Assembly (NCBI RefSeq): GCF_018279705.1
Contig: NZ_CP036498.1
Location: 4,853,001-4,917,000, forward strand
From: Tardiphaga alba
GTDB taxonomy: Bacteria > Pseudomonadota > Alphaproteobacteria > Rhizobiales > Xanthobacteraceae
Length of the DNA stretch: 64,000 bases
Direction: 5' to 3'
Position 1 is the stretch's first letter. Every line of letters starts with the position of its first letter. The notes beneath the pieces are model-generated. The model saw nothing but the letters and a program-made list of their open reading frames with translations. It had not been told where the DNA came from and searched no databases. This document shows positions 26,685 through 37,057 of the stretch, piece after piece. A program made the position numbers and the translations under genes.

Positions 26685-26788
26685 TGTCGTCACCCGACTT
26701 GATCGGGTGACCTAGTATACGGCAACGCCAGTGTGCATCCCGACGGCCATTGTCTACTGGATCCTCCGCTTTCGCGGAGGATGACAAG
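26685..26788. repeat. Palindromic repeat, GTCTACTGGATC family, copy 2 (diverged)
   Basis: TGTCGTCACCCGACTTGATC with GATCGGGTGACC, then TTGTCTACTGGATCCTCCGC and GCGGAGGATGACAA. Same two-hairpin plan as 20171-20292. It fills most of the gap between the CAP lipoprotein gene and the end of cysA. Confidence 0.8.
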
Positions 26789-26815
26789 TTGAGCGTTCTG
26801 CGCGGAACCGGGCTC

Positions 26816-27842
<1,027 letters not shown>

Positions 27843-27853
<11 letters not shown>

Positions 27854-28715
27854 GCTGAGGTCCTTGATCCAGATGCCGTTCGAGGATCGCCTTCGCCGCC
27901 AGCGTGATCAGCGCCAGCATGGCGAGCAGCGATGCGACCGCGAACGCAGCCATGAACTGATACTCGTTATAAAGGATTTCCACCAGCAACGGCATGGTGT
28001 TGGTTTCGCCGCGGATATGGCCGGATACCACCGCCACCGCACCGAATTCGCCCATCGCACGCGCATTGCACAGCAGGACGCCATAGAGCACGCCCCATTT
28101 GATGTTCGGCAACGTGACGCGGAAGAAGGTCTTGAGACCGGACGCGCCGAGCGAGACTGCTGCCTCCTCTTCGGAGGTGCCTTGTTCCTGCATCAGCGGG
28201 ATCAGCGCGCGCACCACGAAGGGGAAGGTGACGAAGGTCGTCGCCAGCACGATGCCGGGCACTGCGAACAGGATCTGGATGCCATGGCTTTGCAGCCACG
28301 GCCCGAAATAGCCCTGCCCGCCGAACAGCAGCACGAAGACAAGACCGGAGATCACCGGCGAGACCGAGAATGGCAGATCCACCAGCGAGATCAGGATCGT
28401 CTTGCCGGGGAATTCAAATTTGGCGATGGCCCAGGCTGCGATCAGGCCGAAGACGAGATTGAGACTGACGGAAATCGCAGCGATCAGCAGCGTCAGCCGG
28501 ATGGCGGCCTGCGCTTCGGGATCGATGAGCGCGCGCAGATAAGCTTCAAAGCCGCGTGAAAATGCCTGGCTGAAGACGAGCACCAGCGGCAGCACGATCA
28601 GCACGGTGAGGAACAGGATCGCCAGCGCAATGATGACCGCGCGAATCCAGCGCGGTTCGGTCAGCGTCGGGCTGCGCGCGGGTTGCAGCGGGGATGATGG
28701 GGGCAAGCTGGACAT
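27843..28715 (-). CDS. cysW: Sulfate ABC transporter permease CysW
   Basis: 290 residues, six predicted membrane helices. The ATPase-coupling loop [21 protein letters not shown] is present. It forms the translocation pore with CysT. Starts at ATG 28715, six bases after the cysT stop, and overlaps cysA by 11 bases, so the operon is tightly coupled. Confidence 0.94.
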
Positions 28716-28721
28716 GATGCG

Positions 28722-29555
28722 CTACGACTGCACCACGCGACTTTGCGACCACCGCTGGATGCGATTGATGGCAAAGATCACCAGGAAAGACGCCAGCAGC
28801 ATCACCACGGCAATCGCCGTGGCATCGGCATAGCGGAATTCGGACAGGCGGATCACGATCAGGAGCGGGGCGATCTCCGAAATATTCGGCAGGTTGCCAG
28901 CGATGAAGATCACCGAACCATATTCACCGACCGCACGCGCGAAAGCGAGCGCGAAGCCGGTGAGCATGGCCGGGAACAGGCTCGGCAGGATCACGCGCCA
29001 GATGGTCTGCCAGCGACTTGCGCCGAGGCAGGTGGCGACTTCCTCGATCTCCTTGTCGATATCCTGCAGCACCGGCTGCACCGTGCGCACCACGAAGGGA
29101 ATGCCGATGAACACCATGGCGACGAAGATGCCGATGGGCGTGAAAGCGACCTTGATGCCGAGTTCGGCGAGCGGCGCGCCGAGCCAGCCCTTTTGCGCGA
29201 ACAGCGACGTCAGCGCGACACCGGCCACCGCGGTCGGCAATGCAAATGGAATATCCACGATGGCATCGAAGATGCGGCGGCCGGGAAAGCGATAGCGCGT
29301 CAACGCCCACACAATCACCATGCCCGCGATCAGATTGACGATCGCAGCGAGGAAAGCGAGGCCGAACGACGTCTTCAATGCGTTCAATGTCCGCCGGCTG
29401 GTGATGATACCCCAGAACTGATCGAGCGAGAGTTCGAACGTCTTGAGCACCAGCCCGGCCAGGGGGATCAGCACGATGATGGAGAGCCACGTCAGGGTCA
29501 GGCCCATGGTGAGCCCGAATCCCGGCAGCGTGCGTCGACGAATAGCTGCGCTCAC
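28722..29555 (-). CDS. cysT: Sulfate ABC transporter permease CysT
   Basis: 277 residues with six helices and the coupling loop EEVATCLGASRWQTIWRVIL. Start is GTG 29555, 33 bases after the sbp stop. Partner of CysW. It resembles the second copy at 36230-37057 along its length but is clearly diverged (for example GITSRRTLNALK-type versus SSPRTLSAIR-type N-regions), so the two are old paralogues, not a recent duplication. Confidence 0.94.
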   Translation of the reverse strand: MSAAIRRRTLPGFGLTMGLTLTWLSIIVLIPLAGLVLKTFELSLDQFWGIITSRRTLNALKTSFGLAFLAAIVNLIAGMVIVWALTRYRFPGRRIFDAIVDIPFALPTAVAGVALTSLFAQKGWLGAPLAELGIKVAFTPIGIFVAMVFIGIPFVVRTVQPVLQDIDKEIEEVATCLGASRWQTIWRVILPSLFPAMLTGFALAFARAVGEYGSVIFIAGNLPNISEIAPLLIVIRLSEFRYADATAIAVVMLLASFLVIFAINRIQRWSQSRVVQS

Positions 29556-29588
29556 ACCGCCCCCTGCATGCGTGCGATCGGATCTAGA

Positions 29589-30578
29589 TCAATTCTTATA
29601 GATCTGATCGAACACGCCACCTTCACTAAAATGGACCTTCTGCGCTTTGGTCCAACCACCGAAAACATCGTCGATGGTGAACAGTTCCACCTTAGCAAAG
29701 GAATTTTCGTATTTCTTGGCAATTTCGGCATCACGCGGGCGGTAGGAATTACGGGCCGCGATTTCCTGACCTTCCTTGGTGTACCAGTATTTCAGGTAAG
29801 CCTCGGCAGCGGCGCGGGTGCCCTTTTTCTCGACCACGGTGTCCACGATGGCAAGGGGCGGCTCGGCAAGGATGGACTGCGGCGGCGCCACGATCTCGAA
29901 CTTGTCCTTGCCGAACTCCTTCTGCGCCAGGAACGCCTCGTTCTCCCAGGCCAGCAGCACGTCACCGACGCCACGCTCGACGAAGGTGACGGTGGAGCCA
30001 CGCGCACCGGTGTCGAGCACCGGCACGTTTTGATAAATATCACCGACAAATTTCTTGGCCTTGTCCTCATCGCCGAATTTCTTCAATGCATAGCCCCAGG
30101 CGGCGAGATAATTCCAGCGCGCGCCACCCGACGTCTTCGGGTTCGGCGTGATCACGCTGACCCCTTTTTTCAGGAGGTCGTCCCAATCCTTGATGGCTTT
30201 CGGGTTTCCCTTGCGCACGAGGAATACGATGGTCGAGGTGTAAGGCGCGGCGTTCTGCGGCAGCTTTTTCTGCCAGTCCTCGGCGACCAGTTTCTTGCCT
30301 GCAATCGCGTCGATGTCATAGGCCAGCGCCAGCGTCACCACATCGGCCTGCAATCCGTCGATCACCGAGCGCGCCTGCGAGCCGGAGCCGCCATGGGACT
30401 GCTTGATCTCGATGCTCTTGCCGGTTTCCTTCTGATAGGCCGCAGCAAAGGCCTTGTTGAAATCGACATAGAGTTCACGCGTCGGATCGTAGGACACGTT
30501 GAGAAGCGAGACGTCGGCGGCATAAGCAGAGCCGGCAATCAGCGTCGATGCGAGGACAAGAGCGAAGCGGCGGATCAT
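29589..30578 (-). CDS. sbp: Periplasmic sulfate-binding protein
   Basis: 329 residues; signal peptide ending AGSAYAAD, then the sulfate-binding fold with [17 protein letters not shown] and the anion-binding loop [16 protein letters not shown], and [17 protein letters not shown] later. Delivers sulfate to CysTWA. First gene of the operon. Upstream, GTTGA-N9-TCAAC at 30656-30674 is a possible regulator site. Confidence 0.94.
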   Translation of the reverse strand: MIRRFALVLASTLIAGSAYAADVSLLNVSYDPTRELYVDFNKAFAAAYQKETGKSIEIKQSHGGSGSQARSVIDGLQADVVTLALAYDIDAIAGKKLVAEDWQKKLPQNAAPYTSTIVFLVRKGNPKAIKDWDDLLKKGVSVITPNPKTSGGARWNYLAAWGYALKKFGDEDKAKKFVGDIYQNVPVLDTGARGSTVTFVERGVGDVLLAWENEAFLAQKEFGKDKFEIVAPPQSILAEPPLAIVDTVVEKKGTRAAAEAYLKYWYTKEGQEIAARNSYRPRDAEIAKKYENSFAKVELFTIDDVFGGWTKAQKVHFSEGGVFDQIYKN

Positions 30579-30655
30579 TGAGACCTCCCAAGACGTCCAA
30601 CAAATAGCGGGCCGACGGCAACAGCGCCATCAGGCAACGCTGCAAACCTCTGAAA

Positions 30656-30674
30656 GTTGAACCTCGAAGTCAAC
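30656..30674 (-). promoter_or_regulatory. Possible operator, GTTGA-N9-TCAAC
   Basis: Dyad of 5-base arms located 78 bases before the sbp start. Spacing resembles LysR-type sites (CysB belongs to that family), but the match is short and could be chance. Confidence 0.25.
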
Positions 30675-30752
30675 GAAACCAGATTTCAATGATCAAGGGA
30701 TGACGACCGCAATCTGCCACGGGAGATCACTCCCGTGGATGCGACATCTTCT

Positions 30753-31265
30753 CTATCCCGCATTGGCACAGTGGCGCGCCTGCATGCGCCGATGCAGCGC
30801 CGTGATGCGGCCATCGCCGGTGGGCTGATAGAACACCGTGTAACGCTTCACGGTTGCTGCAAACGCTTCGGCATCGGCCTGCTTCTTGACTTCGAAACTA
30901 TCGAAGCCCGCGCGCAGCATCAGCACGAACTGATCGCGGAGAACCTGCCCCGTCGCACGCAATTCCCCTTTGTAGCCGTAGCGCTCGCGCAAGAGGCGCG
31001 CCTGGCTATAGGCGCGACCATCGCGAAAGGTCGGAAATACCAGCGCCACCACCGAGAGGCCATCGAGATACGGCACCAAATCATCGAGATCGCGATTGTT
31101 CGGCCAGATCACGCCAGTCGGACCGTTGCGCTTTGCAAGCGCCTCGGCATTGGCGAGGAAACGCGCCGCGGGAATCAGCGCCGCGCCATCCACCGGGATC
31201 TCGGCGTCATCGCCGACATGCAGATAGGCATCTGCCGCGATCGCGCCCTTCTTAACGAGTGGCAT
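30753..31265 (-). CDS. DUF934 family protein linked to sulfite reduction
   Basis: 170 residues of the DUF934 family: VDGAALIPAARFLANAEAL, GVIWPNNRDLDDLVPYLDG and SQARLLRERYGYKGELRATG are recognisable. These proteins nearly always sit beside sulfite reductase genes in proteobacteria lacking the CysJ flavoprotein; an accessory or electron-delivery role is presumed. ATG 31265 overlaps the end of the reductase by 14 bases. The C-terminus RMQARHCANAG contains one Cys. Confidence 0.88.
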   Translation of the reverse strand: MPLVKKGAIAADAYLHVGDDAEIPVDGAALIPAARFLANAEALAKRNGPTGVIWPNNRDLDDLVPYLDGLSVVALVFPTFRDGRAYSQARLLRERYGYKGELRATGQVLRDQFVLMLRAGFDSFEVKKQADAEAFAATVKRYTVFYQPTGDGRITALHRRMQARHCANAG

Positions 31266-32907
31266 AAACACGCTCCTTGAACGGCTCGACGCCGAGACGT
31301 TCGACGGTCTGGACAAACAACTCATCCGGCCGCGCCCGCAGCGCCAGATAGGATTCGACGATGTCCTCGATGACATTGGCGACGTCATCGTAAGGCACCG
31401 CAGGGCCGATCAGCGTGCCGACCACAGCGCCTTCGTCGGCGCGGCCGCCGATGGTGATCTGGTAGAATTCCTCGCCATTCTTCTCGACACCGAGAATGCC
31501 GATATGGCCGACATGGTGATGGCCGCAGGCATTGATGCAGCCGGAGATGTTGATGTGCAGCCGGCCGATCATGTCCGCGAGATCATGATTGGCAAACCGG
31601 CGCGTCAGTTCCTGCGCGATCGGGATCGCACGCGCATTCGCCAGCGAGCAATAATCGAGACCGGGGCATGCGATGATGTCGGTTATCAGATTGACGTTCG
31701 GGGTGGCGAGGCCGAGCTTGTCGAGCTGCCGCCACAGCGCCGGCAGATCACGCTTAGCGACATTCGGCAGCGCCAGGTTCTGCTCGTGGCCGACACGGAT
31801 TTCACCGAATGAATACTTCTCGGCGAGATCGGCGATGGCGTCCATCTGCTCGGCCGTGGCATCGCCGGGCGGGCCGCCGATCGGCTTCAGCGACAACGTG
31901 ACGATGGCATAGCCCTTCTGCTGATGCGCCGCGACGGAGTTCTTGAGCCAACGGGTGAATTGCGGATCGGCCGAGGCCGCCGTCAATTCATCCGGCGTGT
32001 CCGAAAGCGCCTCATAGCCGGGATAACGGAAGCGCGCGCGGATATCGGCAACGACTTCATCGTCGAGCTGCAGCGCGCTCTCGCGCGTCACCTGCCATTC
32101 CTCCTCCACCTCCGCAGCGAATTTCTCGATCCCCAGTTCATGGACGAGGATCTTGATGCGCGCCTTGTAGATGTTGTCGCGGCGGCCATACTGATTATAG
32201 ACGCGCAGGATCGACTCGACATAGCTGAGGATGTCGCGGCCGTGGACGAACGGCTTGATGACCTTGCCGATGAACGGTGTACGGCCGAGACCACCACCGA
32301 CCAGCACTTCGAAGCCGGTTTCTCCCGCTTCGTTATTCAGGATGCGCAGGCCGATATCATGCACCTTGATCGCCGCGCGGTCGTGATCCGACGCGGTGAT
32401 GGCGATCTTGAACTTGCGCGGGAGATACGTGAATTCCGGATGCATGGTCGAATATTGCCGCAGCAATTCGGCCCAGATCCGCGGATCCTCCACCTCGCCC
32501 GGCGCGACGCCGGCCCATTGATCGGTGGTGACATTGCGCACGCAATTGCCCGAGGTCTGCATCGCATGAATGCCGACAGAGGCAAGGTCTTCCAGCGCAT
32601 CGGGCAGGTCGGACAGCTTGATCCAGTTGAACTGGATATTCTGCCGCGTGGTGAAGTGGCCATAGCCACGGTCATATTTGCGGGCCACATGCGCCATCTT
32701 GCGCAATTGCGGCGCCGACAGCGTGCCATAGGGAATGGCGACGCGTAGCATATAGGCGTGCAGCTGCAGATAAACGCCGTTCATCAGGCGCAGCATCTTG
32801 AATTCGTCTTCGGTGAGCTCGCCGGACAGGCGGCGCTTCACCTGATCGCGAAATTCGGAAACGCGTTCGTTGACCAGCGTGCGGTCCATTTCATCGTAAG
32901 CATACAT
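31252..32907 (-). CDS. cysI: Siroheme-dependent sulfite (or nitrite) reductase, ferredoxin type
   Basis: 551 residues; two ferrite reductase domains and the 4Fe-4S/siroheme Cys pairs in CPGLDYCSLANAR and SGCINACGHHH. The family reduces sulfite to sulfide or nitrite to ammonia by six electrons. Placement between siroheme synthase, DUF2849, DUF934 and sulfate importers argues strongly for assimilatory sulfite reduction. No cysJ or cysH is in the window; the electron donor is probably ferredoxin. Confidence 0.9.
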   Translation of the reverse strand: MYAYDEMDRTLVNERVSEFRDQVKRRLSGELTEDEFKMLRLMNGVYLQLHAYMLRVAIPYGTLSAPQLRKMAHVARKYDRGYGHFTTRQNIQFNWIKLSDLPDALEDLASVGIHAMQTSGNCVRNVTTDQWAGVAPGEVEDPRIWAELLRQYSTMHPEFTYLPRKFKIAITASDHDRAAIKVHDIGLRILNNEAGETGFEVLVGGGLGRTPFIGKVIKPFVHGRDILSYVESILRVYNQYGRRDNIYKARIKILVHELGIEKFAAEVEEEWQVTRESALQLDDEVVADIRARFRYPGYEALSDTPDELTAASADPQFTRWLKNSVAAHQQKGYAIVTLSLKPIGGPPGDATAEQMDAIADLAEKYSFGEIRVGHEQNLALPNVAKRDLPALWRQLDKLGLATPNVNLITDIIACPGLDYCSLANARAIPIAQELTRRFANHDLADMIGRLHINISGCINACGHHHVGHIGILGVEKNGEEFYQITIGGRADEGAVVGTLIGPAVPYDDVANVIEDIVESYLALRARPDELFVQTVERLGVEPFKERVYATR

Positions 32908-32930
32908 GACGATAACCTTGGCGATTCAGC

Positions 32931-33245
32931 TCAGGCCGGGATCGGCAGATCGATGGTGACGCCCTTGCGGCGGATGCGCTCGCGCAGATTGCCGGGCTCG
33001 ATGGCGCCATCGTCCTTGACGATGACCGGGGCGATATAGGGACCGATGGCGACGACATCATCGGCAGCGGATTCGGCCAGCAGCGCGCGTGCATCATCGG
33101 CTGTGCGCACGATGGCCGCATCAGCAAGATCCGGCGTCCAGCCTCGCTTGCCATCGCGATAGACCACGATGCCATCCCAGGTGCGGTTGGCGGTCACCAC
33201 CGAAGGGCCGGTGATCTTGATTTTCTGTTGCAGCGGAGAGGTCAT
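32931..33245 (-). CDS. DUF2849 family protein of the sulfite reductase operon
   Basis: 104 residues: KITGPSVVTANRTWDGIVVY and a regular small fold ending TIDLPIPA. DUF2849 proteins are regularly found between cysG and cysI in alphaproteobacteria; function not known. ATG 33245 overlaps the cysG stop by 4 bases and cysI starts 23 bases after its end. Confidence 0.88.
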   Translation of the reverse strand: MTSPLQQKIKITGPSVVTANRTWDGIVVYRDGKRGWTPDLADAAIVRTADDARALLAESAADDVVAIGPYIAPVIVKDDGAIEPGNLRERIRRKGVTIDLPIPA

Positions 33246-34678
33246 TCGGCAGCTACCAAAATGTCGGAGACGAGTTTGTTGATGTTGGCGGCACGCCAGG
33301 GCGCGGAATGCGCCACGACATCGCCGATGATGAGGATCGCGGGACCGCCGGTGATCTGCGCGACCAGCGCCGGGAGGTTTTCGAGCGTGCCGACAGCGGC
33401 CTGTGCGTCGGGCCGCGTCACACGCGCAAATACGCCCACCGGCGTTTGCGGCAGGCGCCCAGCGGCGATGAGGCCTTCGCGGATCGCAGGCGCGGCGGTC
33501 ATGCCCATATAGACGACGATGGTCATCTTCGCGTCGGTGAGCACGGACCAGTCGACGGCGCCGGCGTCCTTCTCCTTATGCGCCGTCAGGAAGGTGATGC
33601 GCAGCGCCTCGCCGCGATAGGTCAGTGGCGCCTCGAACATCGCGGCCGCGCCAAGGCCAGCAGTGATGCCGGGAATGATCGAATAGGACACGCCGGCGGC
33701 GCGCAGCACTTCGATCTCCTCGCCGCCACGGCCGAAGATAAAGGGATCGCCGCCCTTCAGGCGCACCGCGCGCTGGCCAGCTTTCGCGGCTTCGACCAGC
33801 AGTCTGTTGGTGGCATCCTGCCCGATGCCGGGCTTGCCGATGCGACGGCCAACCGGCACGCGCGACGCATCGCGACGAATGCGGTCGAGAATCTCCGGCG
33901 ATACCAGCTCGTCATAGAAGACGACATCAGCATCCTGCAGCGCGCGCAGCGCCTTGATGGTGAGCAGGTCGGGATCGCCGGGACCGGCGCCGACCAGCGT
34001 CACATGGCCCTTCGCCGCGCCCTCATGCGAGGCTCCGGCGAAAGCCGGAAGATCCGTGATCGCGCCAAGCGCCTGCTCGGCCTCGCTGCCGCGCCCCGCA
34101 AGAATCTTTGCGCCGATGTCGCCATCGACGACGCGCTCCCAGAAGCGGCGGCGCAGCGGCGCTTCGCTGATCCTCGCATTGATCGACTTGCGCCAGCGCC
34201 CGATGAAGCTTGCGAGATCGCCGATCCGCGCCGGGAGCACGCCTTCGATCATTTCGCGTACGCGGCGCGCCACCACCGGCGACGTGCCGCCGGTGCCGAC
34301 CGCCACGACCACATCGCCGCGATCGACGATGGCCGGGAAGATGAAGGTGGAGTTGTCGAGATCGTCCATCACATTGACAGGCAGCCCCACGGCTTTCGCG
34401 CGCAGCGCCATCATCGGCCCGAGATCGCCGGCGCCTGCGCACATCACGGCGATGACGCCATGGAGATCGGCAGCGAGCGGATTGCCTTCGGCAAACTCGA
34501 TCGCATCGGCAGCCACAGGATCGAGACCGGCGAGCTCGCGATCGCCATCGATCGCGTGCCAACGGATGCGTGCATTGGCGGCCAGCAACAGGCGCAATTT
34601 TGCGCGCACGAGTTCTCCGGCGCCGATCAGAAGGATCGGTCCGGCCTGCAAGTCGAGGAAGACAGGCAGAAAGCGCAT
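33242..34678 (-). CDS. cysG: Siroheme synthase (uroporphyrinogen methyltransferase plus dehydrogenase/ferrochelatase)
   Basis: 478 residues making siroheme for the reductase downstream. The N-terminal third is the NAD-dependent dehydrogenase/ferrochelatase (Rossmann motif LLIGAGELVRAK); the C-terminal part from about residue 220 is uroporphyrinogen-III methyltransferase with VTLVGAGPGDPDLLT, VRLKGGDPFIFGRGGEE and GITAGLGAAA. ATG 34678 has GGAG seven bases upstream; the GTG at 34684 is less likely. First gene of the cysG-DUF2849-cysI-DUF934 operon. Confidence 0.94.
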   Translation of the reverse strand: MRFLPVFLDLQAGPILLIGAGELVRAKLRLLLAANARIRWHAIDGDRELAGLDPVAADAIEFAEGNPLAADLHGVIAVMCAGAGDLGPMMALRAKAVGLPVNVMDDLDNSTFIFPAIVDRGDVVVAVGTGGTSPVVARRVREMIEGVLPARIGDLASFIGRWRKSINARISEAPLRRRFWERVVDGDIGAKILAGRGSEAEQALGAITDLPAFAGASHEGAAKGHVTLVGAGPGDPDLLTIKALRALQDADVVFYDELVSPEILDRIRRDASRVPVGRRIGKPGIGQDATNRLLVEAAKAGQRAVRLKGGDPFIFGRGGEEIEVLRAAGVSYSIIPGITAGLGAAAMFEAPLTYRGEALRITFLTAHKEKDAGAVDWSVLTDAKMTIVVYMGMTAAPAIREGLIAAGRLPQTPVGVFARVTRPDAQAAVGTLENLPALVAQITGGPAILIIGDVVAHSAPWRAANINKLVSDILVAAE

Positions 34679-34992
34679 GCACACTCCGATGCCCGAAACT
34701 TTCGGGTTGACTGGAATTATTTTCTATATATCTCTCGAATACACGACGTAAAGAGAAGATTATTTCTTCTTCGAACCGTTCTAACCGTAGAATCTTTTAG
34801 CTTCGAACACCACGCGCCAGAGATGGTTCTTCTCCTCAATCACGATGCAGCCAGCCCGTTGCCAAAAAACGCGCAGCTACTCGGTTTCGTTGCGGAGCAA
34901 TTTCCGGACCGTTCTCAAGGCAAAACGCCGCAGCCAGCCCGATCAGCCCGCCGCTTTTTCCTCATCGACCCGACCAACGCAGGGGACTTCCC
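34679..34992. other. 314-base divergent control region of cysG and the second sbp
   Basis: No gene. The part 34710-34800 is much richer in A and T than its surroundings and should hold the promoters. It contains the dyad AGAAGA-TTATT-TCTTCT (34754-34770), a possible shared operator for sulfur control. The rest (34830-34990) is ordinary leader sequence of the sbp2 gene, with GGGGA before its GTG. Confidence 0.5.
34754..34770. promoter_or_regulatory. Dyad AGAAGA-N5-TCTTCT in the cysG/sbp2 divergent region
   Basis: Perfect 6-base arms inside an A/T-rich stretch midway between two sulfur genes. The regulator is not known; the position suits shared control. Confidence 0.3.
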
Positions 34993-36006
34993 GTGAACCG
35001 CCTTCTGACCACTTTCGCTGCCGGCCTCGGCCTTCTCGCCGTCGGCGCCACCGCGCCCGCCCAGGCCCAGACGCCCACAACGCTGCTCAATGTCTCCTAT
35101 GACATCGCGCGCGAGCTTTATGTGGAGCTCAATGCCGCTTTCCTGAAGCAGTGGAAGGCGAAGACCGGGCAGGACATCACCATCAACCAGTCGCATAACG
35201 GCTCGTCGCGCCAGGCGCGCTCGATCCTCGAAGGCCTCGAGGCCGACGTCGTCACCTTCAATCAGGTGACCGACGTGCAGGTGCTGTATGATCGCGGCAA
35301 GCTGATCCCGAAGGATTGGGCCTCGCGCCTGCCGAACAATTCCTCGCCCTATTATTCGCTGCCGGCCTTCCTCGTGCGCGCCGGCAATCCGAAGGGCATC
35401 AAGGATTGGGACGACCTGGTGAAGCCGGGCGTGCAGGTGATCTTCCCGAACCCGAAGACCTCGGGCAATGCGCGCTATACCTATCTCGCCGCCTATGCCT
35501 TCGCGAAGAACAAATATGGCAACGCCGAGAAGGCTGACGAGTTCATCAAGAAGCTGTTCGCAAACGTCCCGGTGTTCGACACCGGCGGCCGCGCGGCGAC
35601 CACCACCTTCGTGGAGCGCGGCACCGGCGACGTGCTGATCACTTTCGAGGCCGAGACCGCATCGATCCGCGACCTCGTCGGCAAGGACAAGGTGGAATCG
35701 GTGGTGCCACCGACCAGCGTGCTGGCCGAATTCCCGGTGACTGTCGTCGATAAATATGCCGACAAGCACGGCACCAAGGCGCTCGCCACCGCCTATCTCG
35801 AATTCCTGTATTCGCCGGAAGGCCAGGCCATCGAGGTCAAGGGCTACAACCGCGTTGTCGACAAGGACATCATGGCGAAGAACAAGGACAAGTTCCCGGA
35901 CGTGAAACTCTACCGCGTCGAGGACGAATTCGGCGGCTGGGACAAGCTGAATGCGGAGCACCTGAATCCTGGCGCGAAGCTGGATCAGTTGTTCGGCGGG
36001 AAGTGA
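34993..36006 (+). CDS. sbp: Second periplasmic sulfate-binding protein
   Basis: 337 residues; signal peptide cut after PAQAQ, then TLLNVSYDIARELYVELNAA, the anion loop NQSHNGSSRQARSILEG and NPKTSGNARYTYLAAYAFA. Paralogue of the protein at 29589-30578 with clear divergence. Start GTG 34993 behind GGGGACTTCCC. Followed by a permease pair, but separated from it by a palindromic repeat. Confidence 0.93.
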   Translation: MNRLLTTFAAGLGLLAVGATAPAQAQTPTTLLNVSYDIARELYVELNAAFLKQWKAKTGQDITINQSHNGSSRQARSILEGLEADVVTFNQVTDVQVLYDRGKLIPKDWASRLPNNSSPYYSLPAFLVRAGNPKGIKDWDDLVKPGVQVIFPNPKTSGNARYTYLAAYAFAKNKYGNAEKADEFIKKLFANVPVFDTGGRAATTTFVERGTGDVLITFEAETASIRDLVGKDKVESVVPPTSVLAEFPVTVVDKYADKHGTKALATAYLEFLYSPEGQAIEVKGYNRVVDKDIMAKNKDKFPDVKLYRVEDEFGGWDKLNAEHLNPGAKLDQLFGGK

Positions 36007-36021
36007 GGCGGTTTCTTGCTT

Positions 36022-36156
36022 ACCCTCCCCTGCAGGGGGAGGGTCGGCGATCAACGCGCGCAGCGCGGTGAGCGACGGGGTGGGGCAGTGAATGACACGG
36101 CGGCGCCACCCCACCCCGCTCGCTACGCGAGCGACCCTCCCCCTGCAGGGGAGGGT
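36022..36156. repeat. Palindromic repeat, ACCCTCCCC...GGGGAGGGT family, copy 1
   Basis: Outer arms ACCCTCCCCTGCAGGGGGAG and CCCTCCCCCTGCAGGGGAGG, inner arms with CGGGGTGGGG / CCACCCCACCCCG. It lies between sbp2 and cysT2 and may act as a hairpin lowering permease expression. Similar elements: 40383, 48821, 55384, 57275. Confidence 0.85.
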
Positions 36157-36229
36157 GAAGAACCCCACATTCCATTTCCCTACAGATCGTCTATGAAGCG
36201 CCCATACCGCTTCACTTACGGACCACCCC

Positions 36230-37057
36230 TTGCGACGTAGCGTCATTCCAGGTTTCAGGCTCTCGCTCGGCATCACGCTGCTCTATCTCGGCGTGATCGT
36301 GCTGCTGCCGCTGTGTGCGCTGATCTTGAAGGCGTCCGATGTCGGCCTGACGCAGCTCTGGGGCATCCTGTCGTCGCCGCGCACGCTCTCCGCCATTCGT
36401 GTCACTGTCACCATGGCCGCTGCCGCCACCGCGTTCAACGCGGTCTATGGCTTGCTGCTGGCCTGGGTGCTGGCGCGCTATCAATTCCCCGGCAAGCGCA
36501 TTCTCGATGCGCTGGTCGATGTCCCCTTCGCGCTCCCCACGGCTGTCGCCGGCCTGGCGTTGACGGCGCTGCTGTCGAAGAACGGCTGGTTCGGCGGGCC
36601 GCTCGAAAGCATGGGCATCAAGGTCGCCTACACACCGCTCGGCATTGCGATTGCGATGGCCTTCACCAGCATTCCCTTCGTGGTGCGCACGGTGCAGCCG
36701 GTGATCGAGGATCTCGGCACCGACGTTGAAGAAGCCGGCCGCTCGCTCGGCGCCAGCGATCTGCAGATTCTGTGGCGCGTGATTTTCCCGGCGATCTTCC
36801 CGGCCTTCCTCGCCGGCTGCTCACTGTCCTTCGCGCGCAGTCTTGGTGAATTCGGCGCCGTCATCTTCATCGCCGGCAACCAGCCGATGAAGACCGAGAT
36901 CGTGGCGCTGCTCACTTACATCCGCCTTGAGGAATACAATTACGAAGCTGCCGCCGCGATCGCGGTCGTGATGCTGGCCATGGCCTTCACCATGCTGATC
37001 ATCACCAATGCCGTACAGGCCTGGAACTTGCGCTACCTCACCAAGGGGAACGCGTGA
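36230..37057 (+). CDS. cysT: Second sulfate ABC transporter permease CysT
   Basis: 275 residues with six membrane helices and the coupling loop EEAGRSLGASDLQILWRVIF. The start codon is TTG 36230 behind GGACC. It overlaps the following permease gene. The binding protein gene lies upstream across a repeat. There is no ATPase gene after this permease pair. Confidence 0.92.
   Translation: MRRSVIPGFRLSLGITLLYLGVIVLLPLCALILKASDVGLTQLWGILSSPRTLSAIRVTVTMAAAATAFNAVYGLLLAWVLARYQFPGKRILDALVDVPFALPTAVAGLALTALLSKNGWFGGPLESMGIKVAYTPLGIAIAMAFTSIPFVVRTVQPVIEDLGTDVEEAGRSLGASDLQILWRVIFPAIFPAFLAGCSLSFARSLGEFGAVIFIAGNQPMKTEIVALLTYIRLEEYNYEAAAAIAVVMLAMAFTMLIITNAVQAWNLRYLTKGNA

Noticed and set aside
28743..30581. 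612-residue plus-strand open frame
   Set aside because: Antisense to cysT and sbp; no family resemblance.
33308..34996. 562-residue plus-strand open frame
   Set aside because: Antisense to cysG, extending by chance through its promoter region.
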